From positions 1-8,195 of the forward strand of contig JAKAPO010000096.1 in assembly GCA_021807065.1 (NCBI GenBank): DNA of 8,195 bases. Reading direction: 5' to 3'. This document shows positions 1-6,990 of this stretch, piece by piece (position 1 is the stretch's first letter; the number at the start of each line of letters is the position of its first letter). Under the pieces are notes generated by a model. The model ran no database searches and had not been told where the DNA came from. It was given only the letters and a program-made list of their open reading frames with translations. The translations under genes and the position numbers were made by a program. Source of the stretch: a bacterium (lineage in GTDB: Bacteria; Vulcanimicrobiota; Vulcanimicrobiia; Vulcanimicrobiales; Vulcanimicrobiaceae).

Positions 1-420
1 GACGGCCGGTGCTTTGCATGCGGTCCCGACAACCCGATCGGCATGCATCTACACTTCGAGAACCTCGGACGCGAAGGCGTGCGAGCTGAAACGACACTCG
101 GGCCGCAGTTTCAAGGGTGGCGTGGCGTCGCCCGCGGCGGCATCGCGATGTCGCTGCTGGACGAGGCAATGGCCCACGCTGCGGGTTACGCGGGTCATCG
201 CGGCGTGACGGCATCGATGCACGTGCGCTTCCGCAAACCGGTACCGCTCGGCGAGCCGCTCACCATTCTCGGGCGCGTCACGTGGCAGCGCAGCAAGGCG
301 TTGGGCGTCGAGGCGGACGTGTTCGATGCGAACGGTACCCTGCTGCTGCATGGCGAGGGGCACTTCATGTCGCGCGGCTCGGTGCGCGATGCGGTCGACC
401 GCCGCAACGCCGGATGGTGA
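1..420 (+). CDS. PaaI-type hotdog-fold acyl-CoA thioesterase, 5' partial
   Basis: Open from base 1 in frame 1 to a TGA at 418-420, giving 139 visible residues; the true start lies upstream and the ATG at 43 is internal. The reading begins with CFACGPDNPIG, the N-terminal signature of the PaaI/4HBT branch of hotdog thioesterases. Next comes a GW-x-GV-x-x-GGI-x(4)-LLDEAM segment, which is the hotdog central helix, then strands around VRFRKPVPLGEPL and GRVTW. Family members hydrolyse acyl-CoA thioesters in the cytoplasm; the substrate cannot be predicted here. The His usually seen in the HGG motif is Arg (codon 133-135), so activity may be altered. The stop lies 14 bp before smpB, which suggests co-transcription, although the functional link to translation quality control is unclear. 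Family call firm, exact reaction unknown. Confidence 0.85.
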   Translation, partial: DGRCFACGPDNPIGMHLHFENLGREGVRAETTLGPQFQGWRGVARGGIAMSLLDEAMAHAAGYAGHRGVTASMHVRFRKPVPLGEPLTILGRVTWQRSKALGVEADVFDANGTLLLHGEGHFMSRGSVRDAVDRRNAGW

Positions 421-434
421 AGGGAGCCACGTAA

Positions 435-923
435 ATGAAAAGCAAGCAGCAGCGGCTCAAGCGGACGGAGGAAGAGCAACTGCGACGCGCGCCGACGCTG
501 GAGAATAGGCGAGCGCGACACGAGTATCACATTCTGGAATCGATCGAGGCCGGTATCGAACTGCGCGGAACCGAGGTGAAATCGGTGCGCGAGGGTGGAG
601 CATCGATCAGCGAAGCCTACGCAAGATTTCGCGACGGCGAGGCGTGGCTGGTTGGCATGCACATCCCTCCGTACAAACAGGGAAGTTTCTCGAATGTTGA
701 TCCAGGCCGCGCGCGGAAGCTGCTGCTGCACCGGGAACAGATCGCGTATTTGCGCGGTCGCGTTCAAGAAAAAGGGTTAACTGTCGTCCCCTTGCGGCTC
801 TACTTCGCGCGGGGCATGGCAAAGATCCAGCTCGGTCTCGCACGGGGCAAGAAACTCTGGGATAAGCGCGCCGACATCACCAAGCGCGACGTCGAACGCG
901 AAATCGCGAGACACGCTCGATGA
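435..923 (+). CDS. smpB: SsrA-binding protein SmpB
   Basis: A 162-residue protein that binds tmRNA and delivers it to stalled ribosomes in trans-translation. Recognisable landmarks are N24-R-x-A-x-H29-x-Y31, GTEVKS at 45-50, the MHIPPYKQGS loop, RKLLLHREQI, KGLTVVPLRLYF, and KKLWDKR at 139-145. A basic C-terminal tail (DITKRDVEREIARHAR) follows, the part that becomes helical in the ribosomal mRNA channel. Length is normal for the family, with about 22 charged residues before the OB-fold core. The ATG at 435 is preceded by GGGAG at 422-426 with an 8-base spacer, which supports this start. The stop codon overlaps the tilS start (ATGA). No tmRNA gene (ssrA) is visible beside it. Confidence 0.97.
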   Translation: MKSKQQRLKRTEEEQLRRAPTLENRRARHEYHILESIEAGIELRGTEVKSVREGGASISEAYARFRDGEAWLVGMHIPPYKQGSFSNVDPGRARKLLLHREQIAYLRGRVQEKGLTVVPLRLYFARGMAKIQLGLARGKKLWDKRADITKRDVEREIARHAR

Positions 924-1849
924 GGGGAGCGCATCCGGAGCGGGCGATAGAACAGGCTATCGCCCGCAGCGGCGTTCTGCGAAAAGGCGAACATATCGTC
1001 GTCGCGTGCAGCGGCGGCCCGGACTCGGTTGCGCTCGTCGCCGCCCTGCACTCGCTCATGCCTTCGATGCAATTGAGGCTCTCGGTCGCGCACGTTAACC
1101 ACGCATTGCGCGCCTCGGCGTGGCAGGACGAGTGCATCGCGCTGCGGATTGCGGCAAGCTGCGAACTGTCGATCGACGTCGTTGCGCTGGAGCCCCGCGG
1201 GCGAGACGAGGCGGCGTTGCGCGAGGTTCGCTACGAAGCGTTATTGGGAGTTGCGAAGCAACGCGGTGCGGACGCGATCGCGAGCGCGCATCATGCGGAA
1301 GATCAGAGTGAAACCGTGCTCATGGCGCTTTTCCGGGGAGCGGGCCCTGAAGGCCTAGGTGGCATGGAGCCTCGACGGCCGCTCGACGAGGGAATCGACC
1401 TCATTCGTCCGCTGCTGCGCGTTGCCAGCGAGGATTTGCGGTACTACTGCCACGTGAGCGGCCTTCCATACGCGGTCGATCCCACGAATCGCGATCCAGA
1501 GCTTCGGCGAAACGCCGTCCGCGCCGCGCTCGGAGCACTTCGACCGCTCTTTCCGGGTCTGGACGAGGCGGTTGCTCGCGCGGCCCACTTGGTCGTAAGC
1601 GACCGAGCGGCAACCCCCCGTGCGCTCCTGCGCCGAAGGGTGCGAGAGGCACTTCGCAAGCAGGGTGAGCTGGCCGACGTGGACTTCGAGCACGTCGAAG
1701 CGGCCGTACGAACTCTCGAAATGGGCGGAAGCGGCCGATTCCATATGAAGGCAGGTGTTACGCTGCGCATCGAACCGGGCGGACCGGTCGTTATGAGGAA
1801 GACGGAGCGCCGGGCGGCGCGCAAGGTGCGGCGCCACAAAAAGAAATGA
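920..1849 (+). CDS. tilS: tRNA(Ile)-lysidine synthase TilS (short form)
   Basis: A cytoplasmic ATP-dependent ligase that attaches lysine to C34 of the tRNA-Ile CAU anticodon, so that it reads AUA and accepts isoleucine. The PP-loop SGGPDS is at residues 31-36. The second motif, HHAEDQSET at 124-132, carries Glu127 where the first Asp of the usual HHxDDQxET lies. RPLLRVASEDL, the DPTN segment and the RRNAVRAAL helix follow as expected. The C-terminal region (about 218-295) matches the first substrate-binding domain. At 309 aa it is a short form, like the ~311-residue Aquifex enzyme, and lacks the extra domain of the ~430-residue E. coli protein; it ends in a Lys/Arg-rich tail. The start overlaps the smpB stop (ATGA, 920-923) with no strong ribosome binding site, so it probably depends on translational coupling. 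Confidence 0.95.
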   Translation: MRGAHPERAIEQAIARSGVLRKGEHIVVACSGGPDSVALVAALHSLMPSMQLRLSVAHVNHALRASAWQDECIALRIAASCELSIDVVALEPRGRDEAALREVRYEALLGVAKQRGADAIASAHHAEDQSETVLMALFRGAGPEGLGGMEPRRPLDEGIDLIRPLLRVASEDLRYYCHVSGLPYAVDPTNRDPELRRNAVRAALGALRPLFPGLDEAVARAAHLVVSDRAATPRALLRRRVREALRKQGELADVDFEHVEAAVRTLEMGGSGRFHMKAGVTLRIEPGGPVVMRKTERRAARKVRRHKKK

Positions 1850-2421
1850 AGATCGAACAGGCATACGAAGGAAGCATCGAACGCAAGATCTACTCGAGCG
1901 ACCAGATCGCCGCGACGATCGATCGCCTTGCCGCGCGCATCGCCGCGGATTTCACGGGGCAACCCCTGCTGCTGTTGGGCGTGTTGAAGGGAGCGCTTTT
2001 CGTCGTTGCGGACCTCTCGCGCGCCGTCGGGCGAGTATCCGGCGGCCCGAGCGAAATTACCGTGGATTTCCTGTGTGTCTCCAGTTATGGCAATGCGACC
2101 CGTTCGAGCGGAGAGGTTAGAGTTCTCAAAGACACCGGCGAGATGGTGACCGGCCGTAACGTCGTCGTCGTTGAAGACATCATCGACAACGGACTGACGC
2201 TCGACTATTTGCGCGGGCTGCTCGAGGAGCGAAAACCAGCCGTGCTGCGGACGTGCGTCCTCTTCGACAAACCCTATCACCGTCAGGCGGATGTCCGGTT
2301 GGACTACGTCGGCCTTCAGTGTCCCGACGAGTTCGTCGTAGGTTACGGGTTAGACTATCAGGAACTCTTCAGGAATCTTCCCTACCTTGCACAATTGAAA
2401 CCGTGGGTCTTCTCATCCTAA
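1846..2421 (+). CDS. hpt: Hypoxanthine phosphoribosyltransferase
   Basis: A type I phosphoribosyltransferase of 191 aa that converts hypoxanthine (and usually guanine) plus PRPP to IMP/GMP in purine salvage. The PRPP-binding motif VVVVEDIIDNGLTL spans about residues 106-119, with Glu110, Asp111 and Asp114. The usual DTG threonine is Asn115, a conservative variation. LKGALFV is the pyrophosphate loop. The C-terminal part contains CVLFDKP and PDEFVVGYGLDY, which is diagnostic of bacterial Hpt and includes the base-binding region. Length is normal. The ATG overlaps the tilS stop (ATGA, 1846-1849). Placement between tilS and ftsH is the same as in Bacillus subtilis, where a TilS-HprT complex has been reported to activate ftsH transcription; whether that applies here is unknown. 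Confidence 0.96.
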   Translation: MKIEQAYEGSIERKIYSSDQIAATIDRLAARIAADFTGQPLLLLGVLKGALFVVADLSRAVGRVSGGPSEITVDFLCVSSYGNATRSSGEVRVLKDTGEMVTGRNVVVVEDIIDNGLTLDYLRGLLEERKPAVLRTCVLFDKPYHRQADVRLDYVGLQCPDEFVVGYGLDYQELFRNLPYLAQLKPWVFSS

Positions 2422-2434
2422 GCAATCATCTATC

Positions 2435-4345
2435 GTGAGCAAACATCTTCGTTCCGCAATCCTCATCGTCGTCGTCTTCGTGGCGCTCTTCGTACTGGTG
2501 CAGCGCCTCATTACGACGACCGACGAGAGCGCACACCTGGATTACGGTGCGTTCTATCAAAAGCTAGAATCCGGTCAGGTTCAATCGTTCCACGCCGTCG
2601 GCATGGAGGCAAGCGGAACGCTTTCGAACGGAACCAAGTACGTGGTTTCGCTGCCGAACACGGATTCGCAATTCGCTCGTGAGGTCACGTCTCACGTCAA
2701 GAGCGGAGCGGTCAGCTTCGAACAACCGGCGAACTCGTACTTGCTTCAGCTCTTCTGGTCGCTGCTCCCGGTCATCGCAATCCTCCTCATATTTTTCTTC
2801 TTCTTCCGCCAGGCGCAGAGCGGGGGGAGTCAGGCGCTTTCGTTCGGACGGTCGCGCGCCAAGATGCTCTCCGAAAACCGCCCGAAGGTCACCTTCGCCG
2901 ACGTCGCCGGCGTCGACGAAGCAAAAGAGGAGCTGGCGGAGATCGTCGATTTCCTCAAATATCCCAAGAAATATCAGGCGCTCGGCGCCCGCATTCCCAA
3001 GGGCGTCCTGCTGCTCGGACCACCGGGATCCGGCAAGACGTTGCTTGCCCGAGCGATCGCGGGTGAGGCCGGCGTGCCGTTCCTCTCGATCTCGGGCTCG
3101 GATTTCGTCGAAATGTTCGTCGGCGTAGGAGCCTCACGCGTGCGCGATCTCTTCGATCAAGCAAAGAAGTCGGCACCGTGCATCGTTTTCATCGACGAGA
3201 TCGACGCGGTCGGCAGGCAGCGCGGCGCGGGGCTTGGCGGCGGACACGACGAGCGAGAGCAAACGTTGAACCAATTGCTCGTCGAGATGGACGGTTTCGA
3301 TCAGAATACCGGTGTGATCCTGATTGCAGCGACGAACCGCCCCGACGTTCTCGATCCGGCGCTGCTGCGTCCCGGGCGCTTCGACCGGCAAATCGTCGTC
3401 GACCGTGCCGACATCAAAGGGCGGCAGAAGATCCTCGAGGTGCATGCGCGCAACAAGCCGCTCTCCAAGGGCGTCGAACTCGAAACGCTCGCACGCCGGA
3501 CGCCCGGTTTCTCCGGTGCCGACCTCGAGAATTTATTGAACGAAGCGGCGCTTCTCGCGGCGCGTCGCAACAAGAACGCGATCGACATGAACGATTGCGA
3601 CGAAGCAATCGATCGCGTCATGGTCGGCCCCGAGCGTAAATCCGTCGTGATGACGCAGAAAGAGAAGGAAGTCACGGCCTATCACGAATCGGGGCACGCG
3701 CTGATCGGCGGTCTCACCGAGAAATCGGATCCCGTGCACAAGGTAACCATCATCCCGCGCGGGATGGCTTTGGGTATCACGTGGTCGTTACCCGAGAACG
3801 ACCGGCACAGTCGCACGAAAGACGAGCTGCTCGCGGAGATTGCGATGTCGCTTGGTGGCCGCATCGCCGAAGAGATCCAGTTCGGCGACGTCACGACCGG
3901 AGCGTCGAACGACTTCGAGAAGGCGACGCAACTCGCTCGCGCCATGGTGACGCAATACGGCATGAGCGATCTCGGACCGATCCAATACGGGCGCGGTAAT
4001 CACCAAGTGTTCCTGGGCCGCGACCTCGGCGAAGAGCGAAACTACTCCGAAGAGGTGGCTTCGAAGATCGACGGCGAGGTGCGCCGGATCATCGAATCGT
4101 GCTACGAGCATGGCCGACAGATATTGAAGGAGAACTGGGACAAGGTCGAACGCATGGTGGCGTCCTTGCTCGAATACGAGACGGTCGAGGCGGACGAGGT
4201 GCGTGCGATTCTCGACGGCGTGCCATACGACCGGACGCCCGCGGTCACGCCGCCACCTCCTCCGGCGCCGCCGAGCCAACCGGTCGACGAGCCGAAGCGT
4301 GCCGAACCGCGCATCAAGCCGAAGATCTCGCCGGAGCCCGCGTGA
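2435..4345 (+). CDS. ftsH: ATP-dependent zinc metalloprotease FtsH
   Basis: A membrane-anchored AAA+ protease of 636 aa that forms hexamers and degrades unassembled membrane proteins and short-lived regulators. Layout: TM1 about 7-22, a periplasmic FtsH_ext domain about 27-101, TM2 about 103-124, an AAA+ domain about 155-390, then the M41 peptidase domain. Walker A GPPGSGKT is at 195-202, pore motif FVG at 228-230, Walker B FIDEID at 252-257, arginine fingers at R312 and R315, zinc motif HESGH at 417-421, and the third ligand is D493. These positions nearly coincide with E. coli FtsH. From about residue 602 there is a proline-rich tail (PPPPPAPP) followed by a basic end, probably disordered. 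The start is GTG at 2435, 13 bp after hpt, chosen because SKHLRSAILI is the usual pre-TM1 sequence; the ribosome binding site is weak. All catalytic residues are present. Confidence 0.98.
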   Translation: MSKHLRSAILIVVVFVALFVLVQRLITTTDESAHLDYGAFYQKLESGQVQSFHAVGMEASGTLSNGTKYVVSLPNTDSQFAREVTSHVKSGAVSFEQPANSYLLQLFWSLLPVIAILLIFFFFFRQAQSGGSQALSFGRSRAKMLSENRPKVTFADVAGVDEAKEELAEIVDFLKYPKKYQALGARIPKGVLLLGPPGSGKTLLARAIAGEAGVPFLSISGSDFVEMFVGVGASRVRDLFDQAKKSAPCIVFIDEIDAVGRQRGAGLGGGHDEREQTLNQLLVEMDGFDQNTGVILIAATNRPDVLDPALLRPGRFDRQIVVDRADIKGRQKILEVHARNKPLSKGVELETLARRTPGFSGADLENLLNEAALLAARRNKNAIDMNDCDEAIDRVMVGPERKSVVMTQKEKEVTAYHESGHALIGGLTEKSDPVHKVTIIPRGMALGITWSLPENDRHSRTKDELLAEIAMSLGGRIAEEIQFGDVTTGASNDFEKATQLARAMVTQYGMSDLGPIQYGRGNHQVFLGRDLGEERNYSEEVASKIDGEVRRIIESCYEHGRQILKENWDKVERMVASLLEYETVEADEVRAILDGVPYDRTPAVTPPPPPAPPSQPVDEPKRAEPRIKPKISPEPA

Positions 4346-5673
4346 CCCGTTCGACTGCGCCGCTGCGCAGTGCGCTCAGGGTGGCAAAGCGTCTGGCGTG
4401 CGCCGTTGCCGTGTTGTTTTTTCCGAGTGCTGCCCTTGCGTTGCCGGCACCGCAGAGCGGAGTGCTTCCGCACGGCGGAACCTACCTCATCGCCGCCGAC
4501 GCACAGGCACCGACGGCCGCGATCGACTTGTGGTTCCGCGCCCCTGCCGACGGTTACGCAGCGCCGGTGCCCGGCATCGCACGCGTTGCAGCGGCGGCGG
4601 CTGCGGCATCGCGACTCGTCACCGGTAGGACGCTTGCGGAGACCGTCGCGCAGGCCGGCGGTAATCTCACTATCGCAGTTTATCCAGATTTGGTGGCGAT
4701 CGACGTCATCGTGCCTCCTAGCGCGGCGCGCCGCGTCCTGGCCTCGTTGACCGCGGCGTATTTCTCTGCGTCGATCGATGCAGCCTCGCTTGAGGCTGGC
4801 GAGAAGGACACGATCGTGCAGGTCGTGCAGCAACAGTACGAGGCCGACGTTCTCGCACAGGATGCGCTCTTCGGCGCACTGTTCTCGTCAGGTCCCGCGA
4901 CGCAGCCCCCGATTCCGCTCGGGCCCGACCAGCTGTCGCACCTGCAGTTGAGCGCGGTGCGGGATTTTGCGCAGCGCGCATTTCGCTCGAGCAACGCCTT
5001 CCTCACGATGGCCGGCGACGTCGACGAAACGATGCTCTCGGTCGTTACCGACGGCAGCGGTGTTGCCGCGCCGGACGCGCCGATCTATTCGAAGCCGGCG
5101 GCTTCCTCGGCTAAGTCGGCGACGGTGCGGGGCGGCGAGCCCGGCATCGGCATTGGGTGGTTGGGGCCGCCGATCGCCGACGAACGCGCCGCAACGGCAC
5201 TCGATTTTGTTGCGGATTATCTTTTCAACAGCGGCGACGGAACGGTTATCAAGGCGTTTGAGCGCGCCGGCTCGAGCGCATATCTGCACGGCCAATTCAT
5301 AACGCTGCACGATCCCGGCATCATGCTGGTGACGCTCGAGAACACGAGCGACCAGTCTCTCGAGCAGAAAGTCCTGGAAGCGATCGCGGCGCTGCAAAAG
5401 CCTCTCGACGCGCAAACGTTCGCAGCGGCTCGCGAGGCATTCATCTACCATATCGATACGCAGACCCAAACGCCCGGAGAACAGGCGGACATGCTGGGAT
5501 GGTACGCCGCGGAGGGTGCGGCGGCGTACGCGCCGGGCGGAAGCGAGTACGAGCGGATTGCCCGTTCGCTCGATCCGGATTTCGTTGCAGCTACGGTGCG
5601 CCGGTATCTTTCGCACCCGGTAACGGTTCGCGTCCTCGTCTCTCCGCAAACCCAAACAGGATCGTCGACATGA
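4342..5673 (+). CDS. Exported M16-fold protein without zinc site (pseudoprotease A)
   Basis: A 443-aa protein starting at GTG 4342, which overlaps the ftsH stop (GTGA) and has GGAG at 4333-4336 with a 5-base spacer. The open frame continues upstream to 4099, but that part is antiphase ftsH. Residues 1-33 form a Sec signal peptide: basic n-region, LACAVAVLFF core, cleavage likely after ALA at 31-33. The mature protein resembles the M16 (insulinase/pitrilysin) fold, with IDLWFRAPADGY followed by GIARVAAAA, which aligns with the catalytic GIAHFLEHM segment. His, Glu and His are replaced by R81, A84 and A85, so it should not be a zinc protease. The C-terminal half has the second M16-type domain, ending in DPDFVAATVRRYL. 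It precedes a second inactive paralogue with a 4-bp overlap. A later GTG at 4381 would give a shorter signal peptide but has no properly spaced ribosome binding site. Fold fairly sure, role unknown. Confidence 0.8.
   Translation: MTRSTAPLRSALRVAKRLACAVAVLFFPSAALALPAPQSGVLPHGGTYLIAADAQAPTAAIDLWFRAPADGYAAPVPGIARVAAAAAAASRLVTGRTLAETVAQAGGNLTIAVYPDLVAIDVIVPPSAARRVLASLTAAYFSASIDAASLEAGEKDTIVQVVQQQYEADVLAQDALFGALFSSGPATQPPIPLGPDQLSHLQLSAVRDFAQRAFRSSNAFLTMAGDVDETMLSVVTDGSGVAAPDAPIYSKPAASSAKSATVRGGEPGIGIGWLGPPIADERAATALDFVADYLFNSGDGTVIKAFERAGSSAYLHGQFITLHDPGIMLVTLENTSDQSLEQKVLEAIAALQKPLDAQTFAAAREAFIYHIDTQTQTPGEQADMLGWYAAEGAAAYAPGGSEYERIARSLDPDFVAATVRRYLSHPVTVRVLVSPQTQTGSST
4373..4387 (+). repeat. Dispersed repeat-like word, copy 1
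   Basis: CGCTCAGGGTGGCAA differs by one base from the word at 8050-8064. It follows TTCGACTGCGC (4350-4360) after an 11-base spacer, so the whole block resembles the dispersed small repeat often seen in environmental genomes (TTCGACTGCGCTCAGGGTGACA-like). Here it encodes the n-region of the signal peptide of M16-like protein A. Two copies in 8 kb are suggestive only. Confidence 0.4.
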
Positions 5674-6959
5674 AACTTCGGATAGCGTTCGGCGCCGCAC
5701 TGCTATGGCTGGCACCCATAGTTGCCGTCGCGCAAACGGCGGGCGTCTGCACGGTTGCGGGGGTCACGATCGTCAGCCAACCGGATCCCACCGCATCTCT
5801 GACCGGGGTCGAGTTCACCGTTGCAGCCGGCCTTGACCGGCAGCGCCTTGCGCAGAGCGGTCTTGCCGCGCTCGTCGCTCAAAGCATCCTGGAGACGCCG
5901 AGCAGTGGCGGGAAACCACTCGCCAACGCGATCGCGGAGCACGGTGGATCGGTGCGTTTCGTCGTCGAGCCGCGCGACGTGCGTTTCTACGTCGAGGCGC
6001 TGGCAGCGGATGCGCCGCGGGTGATCGGGCTCTTCGTTCAGGCCTTGGCAGCGCCGGATCTCTCGCCCGCAACGCTGCACGCCGCGCGCGACGCGCTCAT
6101 CGAGAAGTTCGCACACGCGCAGTTGCAGCCGCTCGAAGTAGGTCTCGACATGCTCAACCTGGCACGCGCGAACGGAGCGAACTCAGGAATGCCGCTGCTG
6201 GGAACGCCGGCGTCGTTGATGCAGCTCACCGCCCCGGACGCACGGTCCTTTTATCGCGCCTATTATACGAGAGGCGGCTCTTCGATCAGCGGGGTAGGCC
6301 GAATAGATTCGCTTGGCGCGCAAGGCCTCGGCGCGTTCGCGACGGTTCTGCGGAGCGGCACGAGCAGGGCTGTGAAAACGGTCACGAAGCCGCTGGTTGG
6401 CAAGACGAGACAGCTGATCGCGCGTCGTGCCGTAAGCGCTCCATGGCTGATCGTCGGCTACGCCGCTCCGACGGTGGGCAGCGCAGACTACGGACCGATG
6501 CTCGTCCTTTCAGCATTCTTGCAGCGCACGCTTGGCGATATCGCCGAAGTCCCTGGAACGATCTCGCCGTCGCTCGCGGCGCAGGCCGTCGGCACGGTCT
6601 ACGATTTCAATCGTGCGCCCGCCTCGCTCTACGTCTACGTCGACGGTGCGATCGGCGATCCGAGTCAGTCGTTCGGGACGGCACTCGCGCTCGTACGCTT
6701 GCTTGGCCGAAAGCCGATAGAGGGATCGATCGATCAATTCAAGACCATCGCCATCGGGAATTTCGAGGAGCGCGCCTCGACGCTGGAGGCACGCGCGTGG
6801 CTGGGCGGTCTCTTCGCGCGACACACCGGATCGGCGGACTATCTCGACGCAACCATACGGGCGATCGAAGCTACTACACCCACAGACTTGCAGCGCGTCG
6901 CGCACCGGTATCTGGGCAATCCGACGATTGCCTTGGTGCTACCGCGCTCCGACAATTGA
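5670..6959 (+). CDS. Exported M16-fold protein without zinc site (pseudoprotease B)
   Basis: A 429-aa protein starting at ATG 5670, which overlaps the upstream stop (ATGA); AGGA at 5658-5661 with an 8-base spacer supports it. Residues 1-21 are a signal peptide (KLR, hydrophobic core, AVA at 19-21), so it is probably periplasmic. After a strand like GVEFTVAAGLDRQ comes SGLAALVAQSILETP, which occupies the place of the M16 zinc motif. The HxxEH positions are A67, A70 and Q71, so catalysis should be absent. Central parts (GGSVRFVVEPRDVRFYVEALA; the Phe-Tyr-Arg segment after APDARS) match M16 strand and helix patterns. The C-terminus, with TPTDLQRVAHRYLGNPTIALVLP, is typical of M16B proteins. M16B enzymes often act as heterodimers of one catalytic and one non-catalytic subunit; here neither tandem member is catalytic. 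It may bind peptides, act as a scaffold, or partner a protease encoded elsewhere. Function unknown. Confidence 0.78.
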   Translation: MKLRIAFGAALLWLAPIVAVAQTAGVCTVAGVTIVSQPDPTASLTGVEFTVAAGLDRQRLAQSGLAALVAQSILETPSSGGKPLANAIAEHGGSVRFVVEPRDVRFYVEALAADAPRVIGLFVQALAAPDLSPATLHAARDALIEKFAHAQLQPLEVGLDMLNLARANGANSGMPLLGTPASLMQLTAPDARSFYRAYYTRGGSSISGVGRIDSLGAQGLGAFATVLRSGTSRAVKTVTKPLVGKTRQLIARRAVSAPWLIVGYAAPTVGSADYGPMLVLSAFLQRTLGDIAEVPGTISPSLAAQAVGTVYDFNRAPASLYVYVDGAIGDPSQSFGTALALVRLLGRKPIEGSIDQFKTIAIGNFEERASTLEARAWLGGLFARHTGSADYLDATIRAIEATTPTDLQRVAHRYLGNPTIALVLPRSDN

Positions 6960-6960
6960 G

Positions 6961-6966
6961 TATAAC
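6961..6966 (+). promoter_or_regulatory. Possible -10 box before the ferritin-like gene
   Basis: TATAAC matches five of six bases of the TATAAT consensus and sits just after the preceding stop codon, in the only gap of more than 15 bp within the upstream cluster. No good -35 hexamer lies 16-18 bases upstream; TTGCCT at 6928-6933 is too far away. It could allow independent expression of the downstream iron-storage-type gene, but a chance match is also possible. Confidence 0.25.
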
Positions 6967-6976
6967 CGCAAGCCAC

Positions 6977-6985
6977 AGGAAAGGA
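6977..6985 (+). promoter_or_regulatory. Strong ribosome binding site that fixes a GTG start
   Basis: The purine-rich stretch AGGAAAGGA ends five bases before the GTG at 6991. It is the best Shine-Dalgarno match in the window and decides the start of the ferritin-like gene against the in-frame ATG at 6928, which lies inside the preceding gene. Confidence 0.75.
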
Positions 6986-6990
6986 ATACC

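Noticed and set aside
4099..4341. N-terminal extension of M16-like protein A starting at ATG 4099
   Set aside because: It overlaps the conserved FtsH C-terminal region out of frame. The GTG at 4342 has a ribosome binding site and is followed directly by a signal peptide.
4888..5715. Long minus-strand open frame (275 codons), with others such as 1444-2280 and 195-767
   Set aside because: They lie antisense to well-supported genes, are Arg/Ser/Ala-rich as expected of GC-rich antisense frames, and match no family I recognise.
6721..6737. GATCGATCGATC tract as a possible regulatory or methylation cluster
   Set aside because: It is coding sequence in the M16-like gene B (Gly-Ser-Ile-Asp-Gln). 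GATC/CGATCG words are frequent throughout this GC-rich window.
6928..6990. Earlier ATG start for the ferritin-like gene
   Set aside because: It lies inside the end of the M16-like gene B. The GTG at 6991 has a strong Shine-Dalgarno sequence and gives the family's usual N-terminus.
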